DNA of 64,000 nucleotides from Cladorrhinum sp. PSN259 (GCA_033725935.1 MU867068.1:683681-747680); one strand, 5' to 3'; positions 31,876-44,600 are shown, numbered from the stretch's first letter. Notes: generated by a model from the sequence alone, not told the origin. Program-made: numbers and translations.

Positions 31876-32895
31876 TCAACAGCTAGAGGGGAATGAAGGC
31901 TTCTCCTTCAAATCCGCATCAAACCTTCTCGCCCGTTCCATAACCAACCCAAGGTCCTTTTCATGCGGCACATTCAAATACTTCCACTCTTTGTCTGTTT
32001 TGCTCCAGGCGCGGCCGGGTAAAAATACCTCGAGCATGTAATACTGATCTCGCTGGTAAGGAGGGTCAAACAAATTCGGCCCTTGTCTCCCAAGAAAGTG
32101 GTCAGTCCCAGAACTGGCTTCCCTCGAGGTCATTGGAAAATGTGCACGCCGGTTAGTCTTGTTTTGGCTCTGGCGCTGGATAGCTCTGACGGTCGAGTCC
32201 AGATGTGATTCAAGGATCATGGCGTAAAACAAGGGGCGGTGCAACGCGTCGAGAATCTTTTCGCGGCAATCAGAGCGACGTCGAATCTCCTCTGGGGGGT
32301 CTACCCCCGGTTTGTGGTGTGGCAGTGGTCTTCCGTCGTCGAGATGATCCTGCCAGCGCGCAAAGTCGACAGCCAAACAGAGATTGTTCCATCGATCGAC
32401 GCACGAAAGGCACGAACAAGTAGTTTCAGCTGGATGCCTTGGATTGAGTCTTATGTGGACCCTTTGTGAAATGATTCTCTCGTTGAAAGTGAAGAGCGCC
32501 GACACGATATTCTCGTTCTCGAAAGTGTCGGCCACCTGAGTCAGGAGATACGGCAGTCGAAAGCTTCTCGATATGTTGGGATACCGAAAGGCAATTATTC
32601 GATTGATGAGATATGCTTCGTGGGTCCTGATCAGCTGGCGAAGTCCGCGACATACCTTGGACAGTGTCCAAACGGCGCTTGGGGTGCAAAAGTCAAGGAT
32701 GCACATCATGGCATCGTCGTCGAGGTCGAGAAATTGGTTGAAGTGAATTCTCTTCTTTTGCATCTTGGTATTCTGGCGTTTCGTTCTCTTTGATGTGATT
32801 TTGAGGGGTTCAGTGAGATCGATGAGGACATCTTCATCGTCGTGGATGACCACGTCATCCTTGGATGCATCTGCTGTCTTGGCCTTTCTGCCCAT
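31876..32895 (-). CDS. F-box domain protein
   Basis: A 339-residue, single-exon protein starting at the first ATG (MGRKAKTAD). The N-terminus is acidic then basic (KITSKRTKRQNTKMQKKR, possible nuclear signal). An F-box-like segment follows (about residues 55-100): FLDLDDDAMMCILDFC, then VWTLSKVCRGLRQLI. The remainder includes a Cys pair (TCSCLSCVDRWNNLC) common in fungal F-box proteins of unknown substrate. The inferred role is a substrate adaptor for an SCF ubiquitin ligase. The spacing of 196 bp to the downstream CorA-like gene is short. Confidence 0.65.
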   Translation of the reverse strand: MGRKAKTADASKDDVVIHDDEDVLIDLTEPLKITSKRTKRQNTKMQKKRIHFNQFLDLDDDAMMCILDFCTPSAVWTLSKVCRGLRQLIRTHEAYLINRIIAFRYPNISRSFRLPYLLTQVADTFENENIVSALFTFNERIISQRVHIRLNPRHPAETTCSCLSCVDRWNNLCLAVDFARWQDHLDDGRPLPHHKPGVDPPEEIRRRSDCREKILDALHRPLFYAMILESHLDSTVRAIQRQSQNKTNRRAHFPMTSREASSGTDHFLGRQGPNLFDPPYQRDQYYMLEVFLPGRAWSKTDKEWKYLNVPHEKDLGLVMERARRFDADLKEKPSFPSSC

Positions 32896-33084
32896 TTTTT
32901 CAAAGGGAATTGAAGGTTGAAAATGCAAAGTTAATTTTTGGTCTGTTTGGGAAAATATTTCGATTCAACGGTACGGACGCCGATGGAAGGTGCCATTACC
33001 CCAACTCTGATGATGCACGTCACCACCCGTGTGATCAACTGCTAACAGCTGCCAGTTCAATTCAATTTCCTAAATCTTAAAAGT

Positions 33085-34819
33085 TTATGTGGTCGCAAAG
33101 TTCAGCGGTCCCGCCCAGATTCTCATCTTCTTTCCCCAGACCATCAAAACGATAATAAATCCAATTGCCGCTCCGCAAACAGCAGCCTGGATCCCAAAGC
33201 TCTGTTTCGTCCCCTGCGCCTGGGCCCAAGTAACCTGGAAATAACTAACAATAAATCCGCCCACCGTTCTTGCCATGTTCAACCAGGCAGACACCTCTCC
33301 GGATGCCTCCGGGTAGCTGTCAAGACAATAACTGCTCAACGCCACGGTGGTAATCATCATGCCAAACACATACAAACCCCAACAGACACTGGTCACCATG
33401 AAATGCCACTTATTCTCAAAGCACTGTCCGATGAGCACCAAGCCCACAATCACCAGAGGCATGGCAAGCAAAACAGCTCGCAACCGCACCTCGGGCTCGA
33501 AATGTCCCTTGTGAGAGCGGATGTACTGTTTCGCCAGCGCATCGTGGAGCCAGTGTCCTACCGTTTCACCCAGTGCCACGGCCACGACGGGGGTGAAGTA
33601 GAAGAAGCCAACCTGTTTGGGACCGAACCCGTAAAGAGGTGTAACGAAAATGGCGAGGGTTGTGTTGATACCGACCGCCCAGGCAAATGTTGCTGCGTAA
33701 AAGAGGCAGGAAATGGCCACAATCGGTTTGAGCAAGACACTGATCGTTCTCCAGCATGCCTGACCAAATGTGTTTCGCAGGTGGCGAGACTTCCATTGGG
33801 ATTGGCCAATGAGTCTTGAGATCCTGCTTCCTCTTGGTGGCTGCTGTTCGACTGAGATGGCTCGGTCGTAGTATGTTTCTTCGAGGAAAGAAATGACCAA
33901 AACCAACCCGAGCGCGTTCATAGCAAAGTATACCCAGAATGGTTTCGACCAGTGGAGGGTTTCGGTCATGAAAGCGGCGAAGAGGGGGCCAACGTATGGA
34001 GACATAACGATGAAGGACCTAGAGTACTATCAGTGTCGGTGTATACTTGAACTCTGATGAAGGGTTGCGTACGCCCAGATATTAATCTTCCTCGCCTGCT
34101 CATGAAAGAAGAACATGTCCTTGATAAACATCAACCCACCAGCCTGGCTGACAGTCGAGAAGAAGCCGTTGAGAATGCGAGCGGCCATGAAGGACTCGAA
34201 GGTTCCGGGCTGCGCACACCAAGCTGCCGTTGCGGTCGAGACGATGAGGAACCAAAAGACGACGGGAAGACGACCGAAAAATGCCGAGAGTATGACGACT
34301 GTTCACGTTAGATATCATCGCCACACATGCCACAAGTGAAAGACCTACCAATAACGCCACCAGCACCGAGCATGAACACATTGCCTGCCTGGGAGTGGTT
34401 CACATAGTCCGGTGTGGTCTCCCACTCGCTGTCTCCTGTCAGCATCTTCTCGCACGGCCAAGTGATGAAGAGACCTACACAGCCTGAGGAATGAGGGCGA
34501 CAGCTCCTGTGGCGCTGCCATAATCCGGCAAGAAGGAAACCCAAGACACCACAAACAGTATCAAATGCTTCTTTTTCCAAGTCCAGTTGAGCGGATCGTT
34601 GCGGTCGTCGCTGGGCTGTGGGATGAGGACGGTGTGCCCATCCTTGGCGAGCTTGAGGCCCGAGGCATTGGCGCCGTCCCCATCAGAGACCTCGATGATG
34701 TATCCTTCTGTCTCCTGAAATTCGTGGAGGTCTCCTTTACGTGTGGCGTGGTCGACTTCTTTCTCGTGGAAAGCTGACTCGGGGTCCGGGGCGGAGGTCA
34801 AGGTGTGTTTATCCGCCAT
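33085..34819 (-). CDS. MFS transporter, DHA1 (drug:H+ antiporter) type
   Basis: Four exons: 34819-34479, 34428-34349, 34298-34073 and 34018-33085. Introns are 50, 50 and 54 bp and all phases agree, giving 526 residues. The hydrophilic N-terminus ends in DPLNWTWKKKHLILF, the hallmark entry into helix 1 of fungal DHA1 transporters. Other typical segments are TPDYVNHSQAGNVFMLGAGG, FFGRLPVVFWFLIVS, and MAARILNGFFSTVSQAGG around helices 2-4, and SPYVGPLFAAF in helix 5. The second half carries FGPKQVGFFYF and the C-terminal EASGEVSAWLNMARTVGGF segment. The likely role is export or uptake of small molecules at the plasma membrane; the substrate is unknown. It is not linked to any biosynthetic gene in this window. 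Confidence 0.85.
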
Positions 34820-36140
34820 GGTGATGGCAATTGATGGCTGCAGTCAGCTATTCTGCTCAACAATTGGTAGATACAAGGCGACCGTCTGGAAGCCGAGACG
34901 TGTGGAGGAAGTGGAGAAACAAGTAAACAAGCCCGAGGACTCGGGATCTTCTCCAATTTATTACAGTCTGTTCACTGCCGTCGGCAAACGACCCTCAACG
35001 TTGCACTCTTTTCACAAATATTGCCTACACTGCATGCAGAGTATGATTTGTTGACTGTTACATCGGATGTTGGGGATGGCTCGATCCGGTTAAATGGGTC
35101 ACAGAGAAGAGCAAGGTAACACAGACCGAGCCAACAAACAAAAGAACTCGACCCAGTAATGTATGTATGTATGCTTCGTTCGGGTTATAGTCTAAAATAC
35201 CGGGATGATGGGTTTCCACGCACGTTGGCTGTTCGGAACCCTCAGATGATTATCCCGGCCAATGGACGGCTACAGAGCTACCTTCTGTGTAGGTGGATGA
35301 ATAACGAAGAGTGTCGCATTGCATGCATCTCCCGTCATTTTTCACATTAGATAGTTGATTTGGACTCTCCGACTCTTCTTTTTGGAATCGACTATTTGTT
35401 GCTCTAAGTGTTTTGGGTGGTCAAGTTCTGTTTGTTGGTGCTTATTCGGCATGCAGTTGGCTCCTCACTTGTCCTAGTTCTCACACCACCGCCGATGGTA
35501 CCCCAACTACCGACATGTATGGTTCTTTGGTTGAAGGAATCCTTCTTCGGCCTTTTGGGGAAACAGTGTACACTGAGAAGTAGTTTAATATTCCTGCCGC
35601 CCGATCGGTTCAATTTGGTTTATCCAATCAAACGGCTCGTATAATGGGGGTTTTTTGGGCTAACCGACATGAGCTTCGGCAGTTGAGAGTTGTTCTCAGA
35701 TAATTGTGATCGGATTTATTGTTTTTTCGATGCCTGTGCTCATGATCATGACCTGGATTTCCAGGATCGTTTCACCACAGGCATGCCGTGCAACTTCATC
35801 TTTTCTTGGGACTAGCATGTGCGCATGTACGCTCAGACCTGGGAAACAATTGAAAAGCAACATGGGTATGACAATTTTAAAACGTAGAATCACGTTTCAG
35901 CTTTTTTGCTAATTAATACCAGCCAGGTTTGGTTTCGCTTCCCTATTTATTCATCGGTCAAAAGAAGCACTCGTAATTCAACTGTAATTTTTTACTGATT
36001 TGAGACCCAGTTACTGGCTAGGGAGTGACTGTTGACTAGATAGTTGTTTGCACAAAAATCATTTAAATTCCAAAAAAAAAAAAAAAAACACCCAAAAAGC
36101 ATTCCCAAAAAAAAACACCTCTACAAAATCTCTTTGTTCA
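34820..36140. other. intergenic
   Basis: About 1.3 kb without a supportable gene. A homopolymer A tract (36073-36088) and another near 36109 lie just past the 3' end of the sixth zinc-finger gene. Confidence 0.5.
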
Positions 36141-38371
36141 TCACTCCTCAGTATGTCCCCCGTGTCCATGCCCGTGCCCATAGTCACCCACAAATCCCCC
36201 CTGTCCGACAGCAGCAGCATCTCCAAAGTTATACCACGGTTCAGGAACCCCAGCAGCCGGGAAAGCAGCAGCCATCCCCGCCGCATGTGGTGCCGGGGGC
36301 CCCGCATGAGCATGAGCATGTGCATGTGCCGGAACCCAGTACCCCGGTTGCGGCTGCGGAGCGAACATGTTGGCGTGGTGATGGTGGTTCCCAAAGTAGA
36401 ATGCTGCTGTCGTGTGGTTGGTTGAGGGATCGTGATGCTCCGGCAGGACTTGGGGAGTGAATTGCGCGGGGAGGTGGTGGTGGTACCCCTGCGGCATGGG
36501 AGTGTATGCGCTCGCGAGGGTGTATGCCGCCGCCGGAGTGCTCGGTGCGGCAGCTGCCGGCGCCGGGTTACCACGCGGCCCTGCGGGGACACTTCCGATT
36601 GAGGTAGGGGCTGTTGTTGTTGTTCTCTGGAGAGAAACGGTCCCGGATCGGTTGGTTGAGGATCCTCCTAAACCCGCGCTGCCGAAGATGGGAGCGTGGC
36701 TTTGGCTGGTGGAGGATGTGCCCTCGGAGGAAAAGTTCTCGCGGATGTTGACAAACATGCGGAAGGTGTTTTGCACGACGGTTCTGAGGCGGTCTCTGAG
36801 GACGTCGAGGCCGCCTTCCTGGCTGTTCGGGTCCGGGAGCGGGATGTCGCCTTGCTGGATCTTGTGGTCCAGAATGCTCATGAACAGGTCTGTGAAGTAG
36901 TCTTCTCCGTCTTTGGGGATTAGGCTGAGGGGAGCCTGAAGTTCGTGCCCTTGATACGGAGTCAGTCTCTTTGACGATAGATCAAGATGCCTGGAAAACA
37001 CAAACATGGATTGTCTGGTCGAGGTACACCCGGGAACAAGACATCCCAGATCTCAAACCACTTTTCGACTCTGTGGGCCTCGGCATTCTTTCGTCGGTTT
37101 TGCTTGTCCAGCATCGCCCATTGGACTTCGTCCACGCCCTCCTTCAGGGATGCATCCCTCAAGGGACACGGCGTTTCGTTCTTTCTGTGCTCGGCCAACT
37201 TGTTGAGTGATTCTGCCCTGTCACCCCCTTTTCCTGGATTAAAAGTCTCTTTGCATCTCTCGCATTGGACTGGCGAGTGCGTCCGTCTCAGGTGCTCTCT
37301 GAACTTTGTGTTAGTGTTTTTTTTTTTCTGTTTTCGGGGGTAATGAGCTCACTTTAGCCGTTGGATGGATTTGAACCCAGGACCGGTGCATGGCCGATAC
37401 TTGTGCTTCTTAGCTGTACCGCTTTCTCGGTGCATGCTGTACTTGATGGGATCCCGCTTGTGAAAGGGACAGGCAAGCAAAGGCGAGTCCCTCGGTCCGG
37501 AAGGAGATGAAGGAGGGCCCATGTTGCCAAAGTTGCCTCGGTCTTTCCGGTCATCGTGGTCTTCATCTTCATTCCACCCTCCGTTATCCTCTCTCGCATC
37601 CCCACTCGAGTTGGCCCGCCGACGCTTCCTGCAAGACCCAGAGCCCTGCGTAGGAGACGTGTTGGCAGAAGAGGGATTGCCTTCAGGGGAGGTCTCCCCT
37701 CCGCCGTGAGCAGTTGTTGTTGGTGCTGTTGTTGTTGTTCTTGTTGTTGCACATCTCCACCTCTCAACCTTGCTCTTCAAAGCACCGTTAAAGTCTCGGT
37801 GTATCAGCGGAATTAGATGTGCGGCAAGTGAGTAGTCCAAACCGACAGCCGAGATTACCAGAGATTCTAGGTTCTCATTCTCGCCGCTCCAGTCGTTATC
37901 ATCCTCATCCTCGTCATCACTCGATCCTTCACTCTCACAGCCACTTTCAGCTCCGCTTTCGTCGCTCTCTTGTTGTTCGCGGGCTGAGATGGCATTCCGG
38001 AGAGAACTTGGTCGACTTGGTGATCTCACCGACCTTCCCCTGAGAGAGCGGGCAAGCCGGTCAGCCGGTGTTGGCGGACGATGCGCGGGCATTCTTCCAA
38101 TATCATCCCATTTGTTGAGTCTCCATCCTTCAGCGTCATCATCGTTCTGAAAGCCGCATTCAGTTGCGGGCTCGGCAGAAGTCGCCCAGCTACTGGCATT
38201 CGACTCTGACGGAGCATAATAATTTGAGCTCTCGGACGAGGTCATGGGACTCGGCGACCTCGAAGTTCCAGAGGTCGCCGTGCTCTTGGCCGGCGCTTTC
38301 CAATTGCCACGTAGCTTGAAGTCATGGTTGAAGATGAGCCCATGCGGGTATTCCTGCGAGAGTTGACTCAT
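36141..38371 (-). CDS. C2H2-type zinc-finger family protein (cluster member 6)
   Basis: Three exons: 38371-37353, 37298-37006 and 36949-36141. Introns are 54 and 56 bp, the second with a CTGAC branch site; exon lengths sum to 2121 nt, giving 706 residues. It is the largest family member. The N-terminal half is acidic and Ser-rich (SDDEDEDDNDWSGENENLES). The finger reads LACPFHKRDPIKYSMHRES, then YRPCTGPGFKSIQRLK and, across intron 1, EHLRRTHSPVQCERCKETF, with distal H and C. The W/FP box is KWFEIWDVLFPGVPRPDNP and intron 2 follows it directly. The C-terminus is Gly, Ala, Pro and His rich with a HAHAHAHAG run. The start is the first ATG (MSQLSQEYPHG). Confidence 0.8.
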
Positions 38372-39491
38372 GATGTTGGCAAAGATGATGAGTCTTTTTT
38401 GGAGAGAACTCGAGTAGGAGTAGTCCACGTGGATAACTTGAAGATGATGAGAGGAATAAGAGAATCCATTTTCCAATTTCCTTCCTTGGGTTGGTTTTTG
38501 CAATTGCTGCTGCTTTCCACATGCATCTTAGGTGGCTTCGACCCAATTTTTTGTCTGATTTTCATTCTTCACCTAAGAATCCCAATTGCGAGACCGCGCA
38601 ATTGCGGTGAAAAGTATGACAACCATTGGACCGTTCCAAGGTGGACGCCCGACTGCGGGAGGATACGGATTGGCTGACCATGACAAACCCCTGAGATTCC
38701 TGCATCGTCGATTGGATCCATGGCTGCAGGTCGGCATGCAGGGCAACGCCGCTGGCGATTGGGATTGCGGATCCGCGCAAATGCGTTTCTCGACAGCTGG
38801 CACAGGTTTGAATGATTTTGACAAGTTTGTGTTGATTCAGGGGTAGGAAAACAAGAAGTGCAGAGGACGATGACCAGGATATCATGTGAATACTCAGACC
38901 GCCTCACAGTCGGCTTTGAAATCGGATATCCCTCTTATGTAAATCAAGTTGAAAATCGCAGATGCGATGCGGTGCAAATCATCATGTTCAAATACTTGTA
39001 TCTATTTTGAATACTGTGGTCACGATGCCTCATTTTCTGTGTGCTATGGCCCGGCATAGGGTAGTGTATCCGCCTGAACCGACATTGATTATTAGTCAGG
39101 ACGCCATCAGAGCAGACTGTCGTTGGTATAGAGAATAGACAACCTGTATCAAGTAAGCTTTGTGAGCAGCTTACCACTATGTCGTAGGAGCTCACAAGTA
39201 GCTCCAGCTTTGACAGGCAATTTACCTCGGAGGAAAGATCACCTCGACACTCTAGAGCAGAGCGCATCTTATATAACTCATTAAATACTCCCTACGGCAA
39301 TTTATTAGCCTGAGTTGCGGCAGATAGTAAACTGCCCCTCTGTTTATCCAAACACCCGGGACGTCCGATGATGCATGTGGCAATGTCAAGCCGCCGGGGA
39401 AACAGAAAAACAAAACAAAAGGGATCGGTGCCAGTGAATTGGATCGAACAAGCTTCCACCAGTTCCATTGTGCATTCGTCATTCCCCCAAT
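38372..39491. other. divergent intergenic region
   Basis: About 1.1 kb between the divergent starts of zinc-finger gene 6 and the secreted glycoprotein copy B. No gene is supported. Confidence 0.5.
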
Positions 39492-41155
39492 ATGATTTGC
39501 CTAGGACTCGTTCTTGGCGTCTTCGCCAGCCATGTGGTGGTGGCCGCCTCCTCAGGGGTAATGCGGCCTCGTCAATATTGGGGACCCGACAACAACTCTT
39601 CGACCCCCACTCCCCAGGAATGCGTCGAGATCTCCTTCACCGAGCCGGCGTGGGGGATCTACGACCCGGCTCTGACGTCGGTGAATGCCTCAAGCGGCGG
39701 CACACAGGGAGATATTCGCTTCCTCGCCATCAACTCGGCCACGAGGGTTGAAGCAGCCTGCAGAGCTCAGAACATTGAACTGGAACCTACCGGAGCTCAG
39801 CTGGATGCCTGGCATAACTGCAGTATTCCAGATTTGCAATTCCAGTTTATCTTGAGTTCCTTCGAGGTCAAGCTCAGGGGCAGCTGGTCATGCGACAACA
39901 GCACATCAAGTCTCGTCTTTTCAGGCAACGGATCATGGGAAGAACCCATCGTCCAAGGCTGCCTAGACGAGTGGGACACCCCCCGCGGCCAAGAAACCCT
40001 CTGCATCATGGGAGGCTCGCACGTAGCCGCAGGCCTGTCCAGCCCAATCCCCATGAAACCTCAAGCCCCGTACATCCCCTTCACCCCTTCGGAGAGACCA
40101 TGGAGGTGCGTCGACCGCTCCTGGGATCCAGAATGGCAGGTCAACGAGCTCACCTACACGTACACCCTGACCTCTTACAATATCTCGCTCAACATCACCA
40201 ACATGTCGAGCGAGAACACAACAGTCTGCTCCGCGACAGTCATCAAGAAGGACCTCCCAACCAACGGTTCCTTCAGTTGGGTCAACTGCACCTTTCCCAA
40301 CGGCACCGTCGCGCTCGAGCTCCTCCCGGAACCATCCTACAACGTATTAGGTGTCCGACAGTCCTGGTCCTGCTGGGACGGCGTCGAGGGAGTTGAGCCG
40401 TACGTTTATTTTCACCTCAAACCCCAAACCCGCATTTTTACTAATCCCTCAATGTGTACCATAGAGCCCAATACTCGGGCGTCCTCTTCCTGACACCCCC
40501 ATCCCTAACCTGCACACCTGACCAAGAGTCACAAAGTCAAACCTGCTCCCTCCCCGCTGGGCACGCACCGCTCCTCCAGACAGGCTACGCGGACGTCGCC
40601 CCGCACATGCCGCACACCTCGTACGCCAACCCGTCGTGCACAATCTCGTCGATATCAAACCTCACCTCCTTCACTCTAAACTCTTGGTCGCTCGATTCAA
40701 GTTCGGGCTCGGCAAACTTTTCAATCACGAATCCGGGGCCGGGAGATACCTACCACTTCACTAACCTGCCTGTGCCTACTACATCTTCTGACAACAGTAA
40801 CGACGACGGGGAATGGAGAAGCTGTCTGGCTGGGGAGAATATCCCTTGGCAGTTGGTAGCGTGCAAATACTCTCTGTCCAAAAACAAGACGATAAAGTTT
40901 GAGATGGCGTGGTACTGCGATGATAGGGATCCGTCTAATTCGTTAGTATTATATCCAACCCCAACTAACTCACTCACTCTCTCTTCACTGCAATAATAAC
41001 TAACACTCATGCAAATAAACAGAATCCTCTTCACAGCAAGCACCGCCCAAACCCCACTAACAGACGCAAAACCTCTCCTGCTTCCCGTCTCAAACCTAAC
41101 TTACCAACCCAATAGGGGAGTTATGGATCGCGGTCCGACACTTCCCTGGATTTAA
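39492..41155 (+). CDS. modular secreted cysteine-rich glycoprotein (copy B)
   Basis: Three exons: 39492-40399, 40465-40941 and 41023-41155 (introns of 65 and 81 bp), giving 505 residues. The start is the ATG encoding MICLGLVLGVF, giving a signal peptide of about 19 residues. There are many NxS/T sequons (roughly a dozen in exon 1). Both introns are phase 2 and directly follow W-x-C motifs, WSCWDGVEGVEP and WYCDDRDPSNS. A further motif, GSWSCDNSTSSLVFSGNG, lies inside exon 1 exactly where copy A (12159-13886) has its first intron. Exon sizes match copy A after that join: 908 against 869, 477 against 504 and 133 against 136 nt. The function is unknown; it is probably extracellular. Confidence 0.8.
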
Positions 41156-41699
41156 TTCTCCACCATCACAGTCAAATCACTCAATAAAGATAGAAAAAGA
41201 AAATATTCTTCAACGCTCGCTGTTAACATTATTCTTATCGCTTCTTGACTCCTACTCCCCCAACCCCCCAACACCATTGCCTCTCAACCATCCCTCCGCT
41301 TCTTCTTCTGCTTGAAACATAAAGTCTTCTTCTCCATCCATCCCCTACAATACAACAATATAAAACATATACAGCAATAATACCCTGCCCTACCCTAGCA
41401 TGATATAATCTGTCAACAAAAAATGAACCTTGCCTGTCTCCCCCCAATGCAATGCATGCTATGCTTCTAATCAAGTAGCAATAGGTAACTAAACACAAAG
41501 AGTAAAAAAGGATGGCGAGTCGTGTATATCTCTGTTTCATCCAACTGTTTCCAAATTCAACTGTTTTGGGCGCCATCCCCAAGAAAAAGTTTATCCAAAC
41601 TCTTTTCCGCTTCCGCTGAAAACAGATATACTAACCCCCACTTCCAACATCAACAATATGGCAACAACCCATAAAACAGATCTTTGACAAAACAAATCA
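41156..41699. other. intergenic (convergent 3' ends)
   Basis: About 540 bp between convergent gene ends. It contains AATAAA at 41183-41188, 28 bp after the secreted glycoprotein stop codon, and nothing else recognisable. Confidence 0.5.
41183..41188 (+). terminator. candidate polyadenylation signal AATAAA
   Basis: An AATAAA hexamer 28 bp past the stop codon of secreted glycoprotein copy B. Confidence 0.35.
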
Positions 41700-44600
41700 T
41701 CAGTGGAGAACACCTTGTCTCCATCTCTCAACCATATCAACCTGACCCGGAGCATTCGGCTGCATTCCATAACCGCCATAGCCGCCCATGGCGACGGCAT
41801 CACCATAACCTGTCGCACCGTATCCCATGGAAGCAGGTCTCTGTTGTAGCTGCTGCTGCTGCTGCTGCTGCTGCTGAGGTGCCAACAAGCTGATATTGCT
41901 GCCGTTATAACCCAAGCTTATCCCACCAGCAACGGGGTTCCCACCAAACCCGTTATTAAACCTGCCGTCCATGTACCCTCCGGTCCTGGCCCCGTAGGCA
42001 GGTGTCATCAATGTCTGTGGCATCTGTGCTCGTATCGCCGCCATCTTCAAATCGTGTTGCTGCTGGACTCTGACGGCCTCAGCCTCCCTCCTCATCCTCT
42101 CTTGCTCCAGAGGGTTCATCCTACCAAGAGGTGAATCGATAGGATGCGCGCCGAGCACGTTAGCCATAGACAACGGCCGAGCAGCCGGGTAGGAATCAGG
42201 GGCTACCAGATTGCCATCGAGACCCAGAGATAATGGCATCAGTGCCGCTCCGGTGCCAAGTCCGCTAGTCCCCATTTCCCGTTCACGAGCTTCCCGCTCA
42301 GCTTGCAGTCTACGACGACGCTGACCGAGAGTCTCTTCTTCCTCGGGTACGTTCTTCGTTGCTAAAGCATCCTTGCCCACGTCGGCAGATACGTCCCGGC
42401 TGTGCGCGCCCTTGCCCTTGCTCACAGAATCAGTCTCGTCATCGGCGCCAAACTGGGTGAGAAGCTCCGAGGAAAACATGCCACTAACTGGGCGGGCACG
42501 AGGGAGGGGGTTTTCGGCAGCTAAACGCGCTTTTCGGGCAGCTAGAGTCTCTCCTTCAACCTCTGGCTCGCTTTCGTTATTTACACCTACTACAGAACCG
42601 GCCCTGGAGCTTCCCCCTTGCGGGAGGGGCAGAGTGAGCCTTGACTGTGACCTCATGGCCATGAGGTTGTTGGTGTAAGGTGTAAGTGGCATATGGCTCA
42701 TTCGCTTTTGCATAACACTGAGTGAGAGAGGCAGCTGGTCATCATCTCTACCCTGAAGTCTGTCGCGCCGACGGCTCAGAGGTTCGTTGTCCTCTATTTC
42801 ACGACGCTCCATCAAGCCGAGAGGCCGGTGGACCTCGCTCATGAGTGCGCTGATATCCATGGTGGACCGATTGTTTGCGTTGCCATTTCCGACGGCCTTG
42901 GCGACCGCAAGCATTCCCAGAGGAACATCCTCATCGTCCAGATCTTCCAAGTCAGGGTTGGCGTTCGGATCTTCCCAAGCAAGGTTGACACGCTTGCCTT
43001 TCCTTGCCTTTTGTTCTACCTGGGCGACGGCATCTAGCTCGAGGAGGGTGCTGTGCATGCCGTTGGGGAAGGCATTGGCGGCCGGACGGGTTCTGAGCTT
43101 GTTCTGCTGTTTCCTAATCTGCAGTTCGGCAAGCAAAGTTGTCGGCGGGCCATGATACACATCTTGCCCTTCCTCGGATTCTCCTTCGCTCTCCTCCTCC
43201 TCGCTCGACTGCTCGTCCCTGCCAGGTGCCAATGGGTTAGGGGACTTTGGGCCATTTGCATTCCTGTGGAAATCTTCATCTCCACTATCGTCGTTGACAT
43301 TCGCTCGTTTGCCAAACAGAGAAAAGTGGCTGGAACGTTTCGGCGCTTCTCCGGCGTTATCGAGGAGATTGGAGTTGGAGTTCTTCTTAATCAGTGTCTT
43401 GCGCTTGGGCTTAGTGTCGATCTCTTCTTCAACAGCCACAACCGCTGCTTCGGTCTTCTTTTTCTTCTTCTTTTTTCCTTCCACGCCGTACACCTCAGAG
43501 CCCAGCTTGCCGGCGTAAGCATGGTCAGTAAAGGCGCTGACGGGCGCATCCGCCGAGGCGTCGAGGAGACTGTCAAGTGTTGCCATGGCGGAGCCTCCCT
43601 TGACTTCAATCTTTGGTAACTGAGCAGGGAGATCGAAAAATGCACTCGCTCGCAGTTGTGGTGGAAGCCCGTCGAGGATAGTGGCATGAGACTTGCGCTT
43701 GTCTGCGTCCTTCAGCAGTTGGGGTCGACGAATTTCTCGTTGCTGTTGCTCGTCTACTGGGAGCGCTGGGTGAATGGTGCTCGCCTCCGACGAATGTCTA
43801 GCGTGGGCCGAAGGGATTTGTGGCGCGAGCCCTACACTGGAAGTCCGGTCTCCAGGATCCCCGCCGACCACGCCCGCAGGCGTCATTAGTGGAAGGTTGT
43901 CCCTGCTGCCCCGCAAGCCTTCGAGTGGATCGGGCAGCCAGACTCGCGATTCGCGCGCAGCCATTGGCATGGCGCTCATGACCTGGGATCGGCGGTTGTT
44001 GCGTGCTGTATCTGCAGCCTTGGGCTTCTTGGACAACTTGGGCGGAAGGTTCAACATGGCTGGCACCGGCGCGGGGTAGAAAAGCATCTCTTGCCCCGAC
44101 ATTGGGTCAAAGTAAGATGTTGGCCTGTTGCCGTGCGATGGCAGAGGTCGTGGCTGCGTCCTTGGTTGAGGCTCGGGGATCTCCGGTTCGCCATGCGGAA
44201 TAAAAGCTGAAGCCTCGGGATCACAATGGACTCCGTCAAAATCCCCAAACGCTGCCTGGTCATAAGTCGTGACGGACGCGGTGGAGGTCTGCGGTCTTCC
44301 GGCAGGGTCATCGTGGGTATGCCAATACTGGTCGTATAGATCGGGCTGATGAAGTTGCAGGCGAGGTGTTGGCTCATCGAGGAATCCATGGTCAAGCATG
44401 GGCTGCGAGGCTTGAGCATGTGGTGTAAGTACCGAATCAAACTCGTCGGCAAATTCAGGATCGATCTGCTGATGCGCACTCGCAACAATGCGAGCCTCTT
44501 CGTCCTCATCATCGGCGCTTGGTAACACATGGTCGGCTGCATCTAGAGCATCCGTCAAGGCACTTGGGTATTCGAGCTCTGCAATCTGGGCGAGAGAAAG

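Noticed and set aside
37365..37390. tRNA T-arm-like sequence (GATTTGAACCCAGGACC)
   Set aside because: Lies in the coding sequence of zinc-finger gene 6, and no matching acceptor or anticodon arms surround it.
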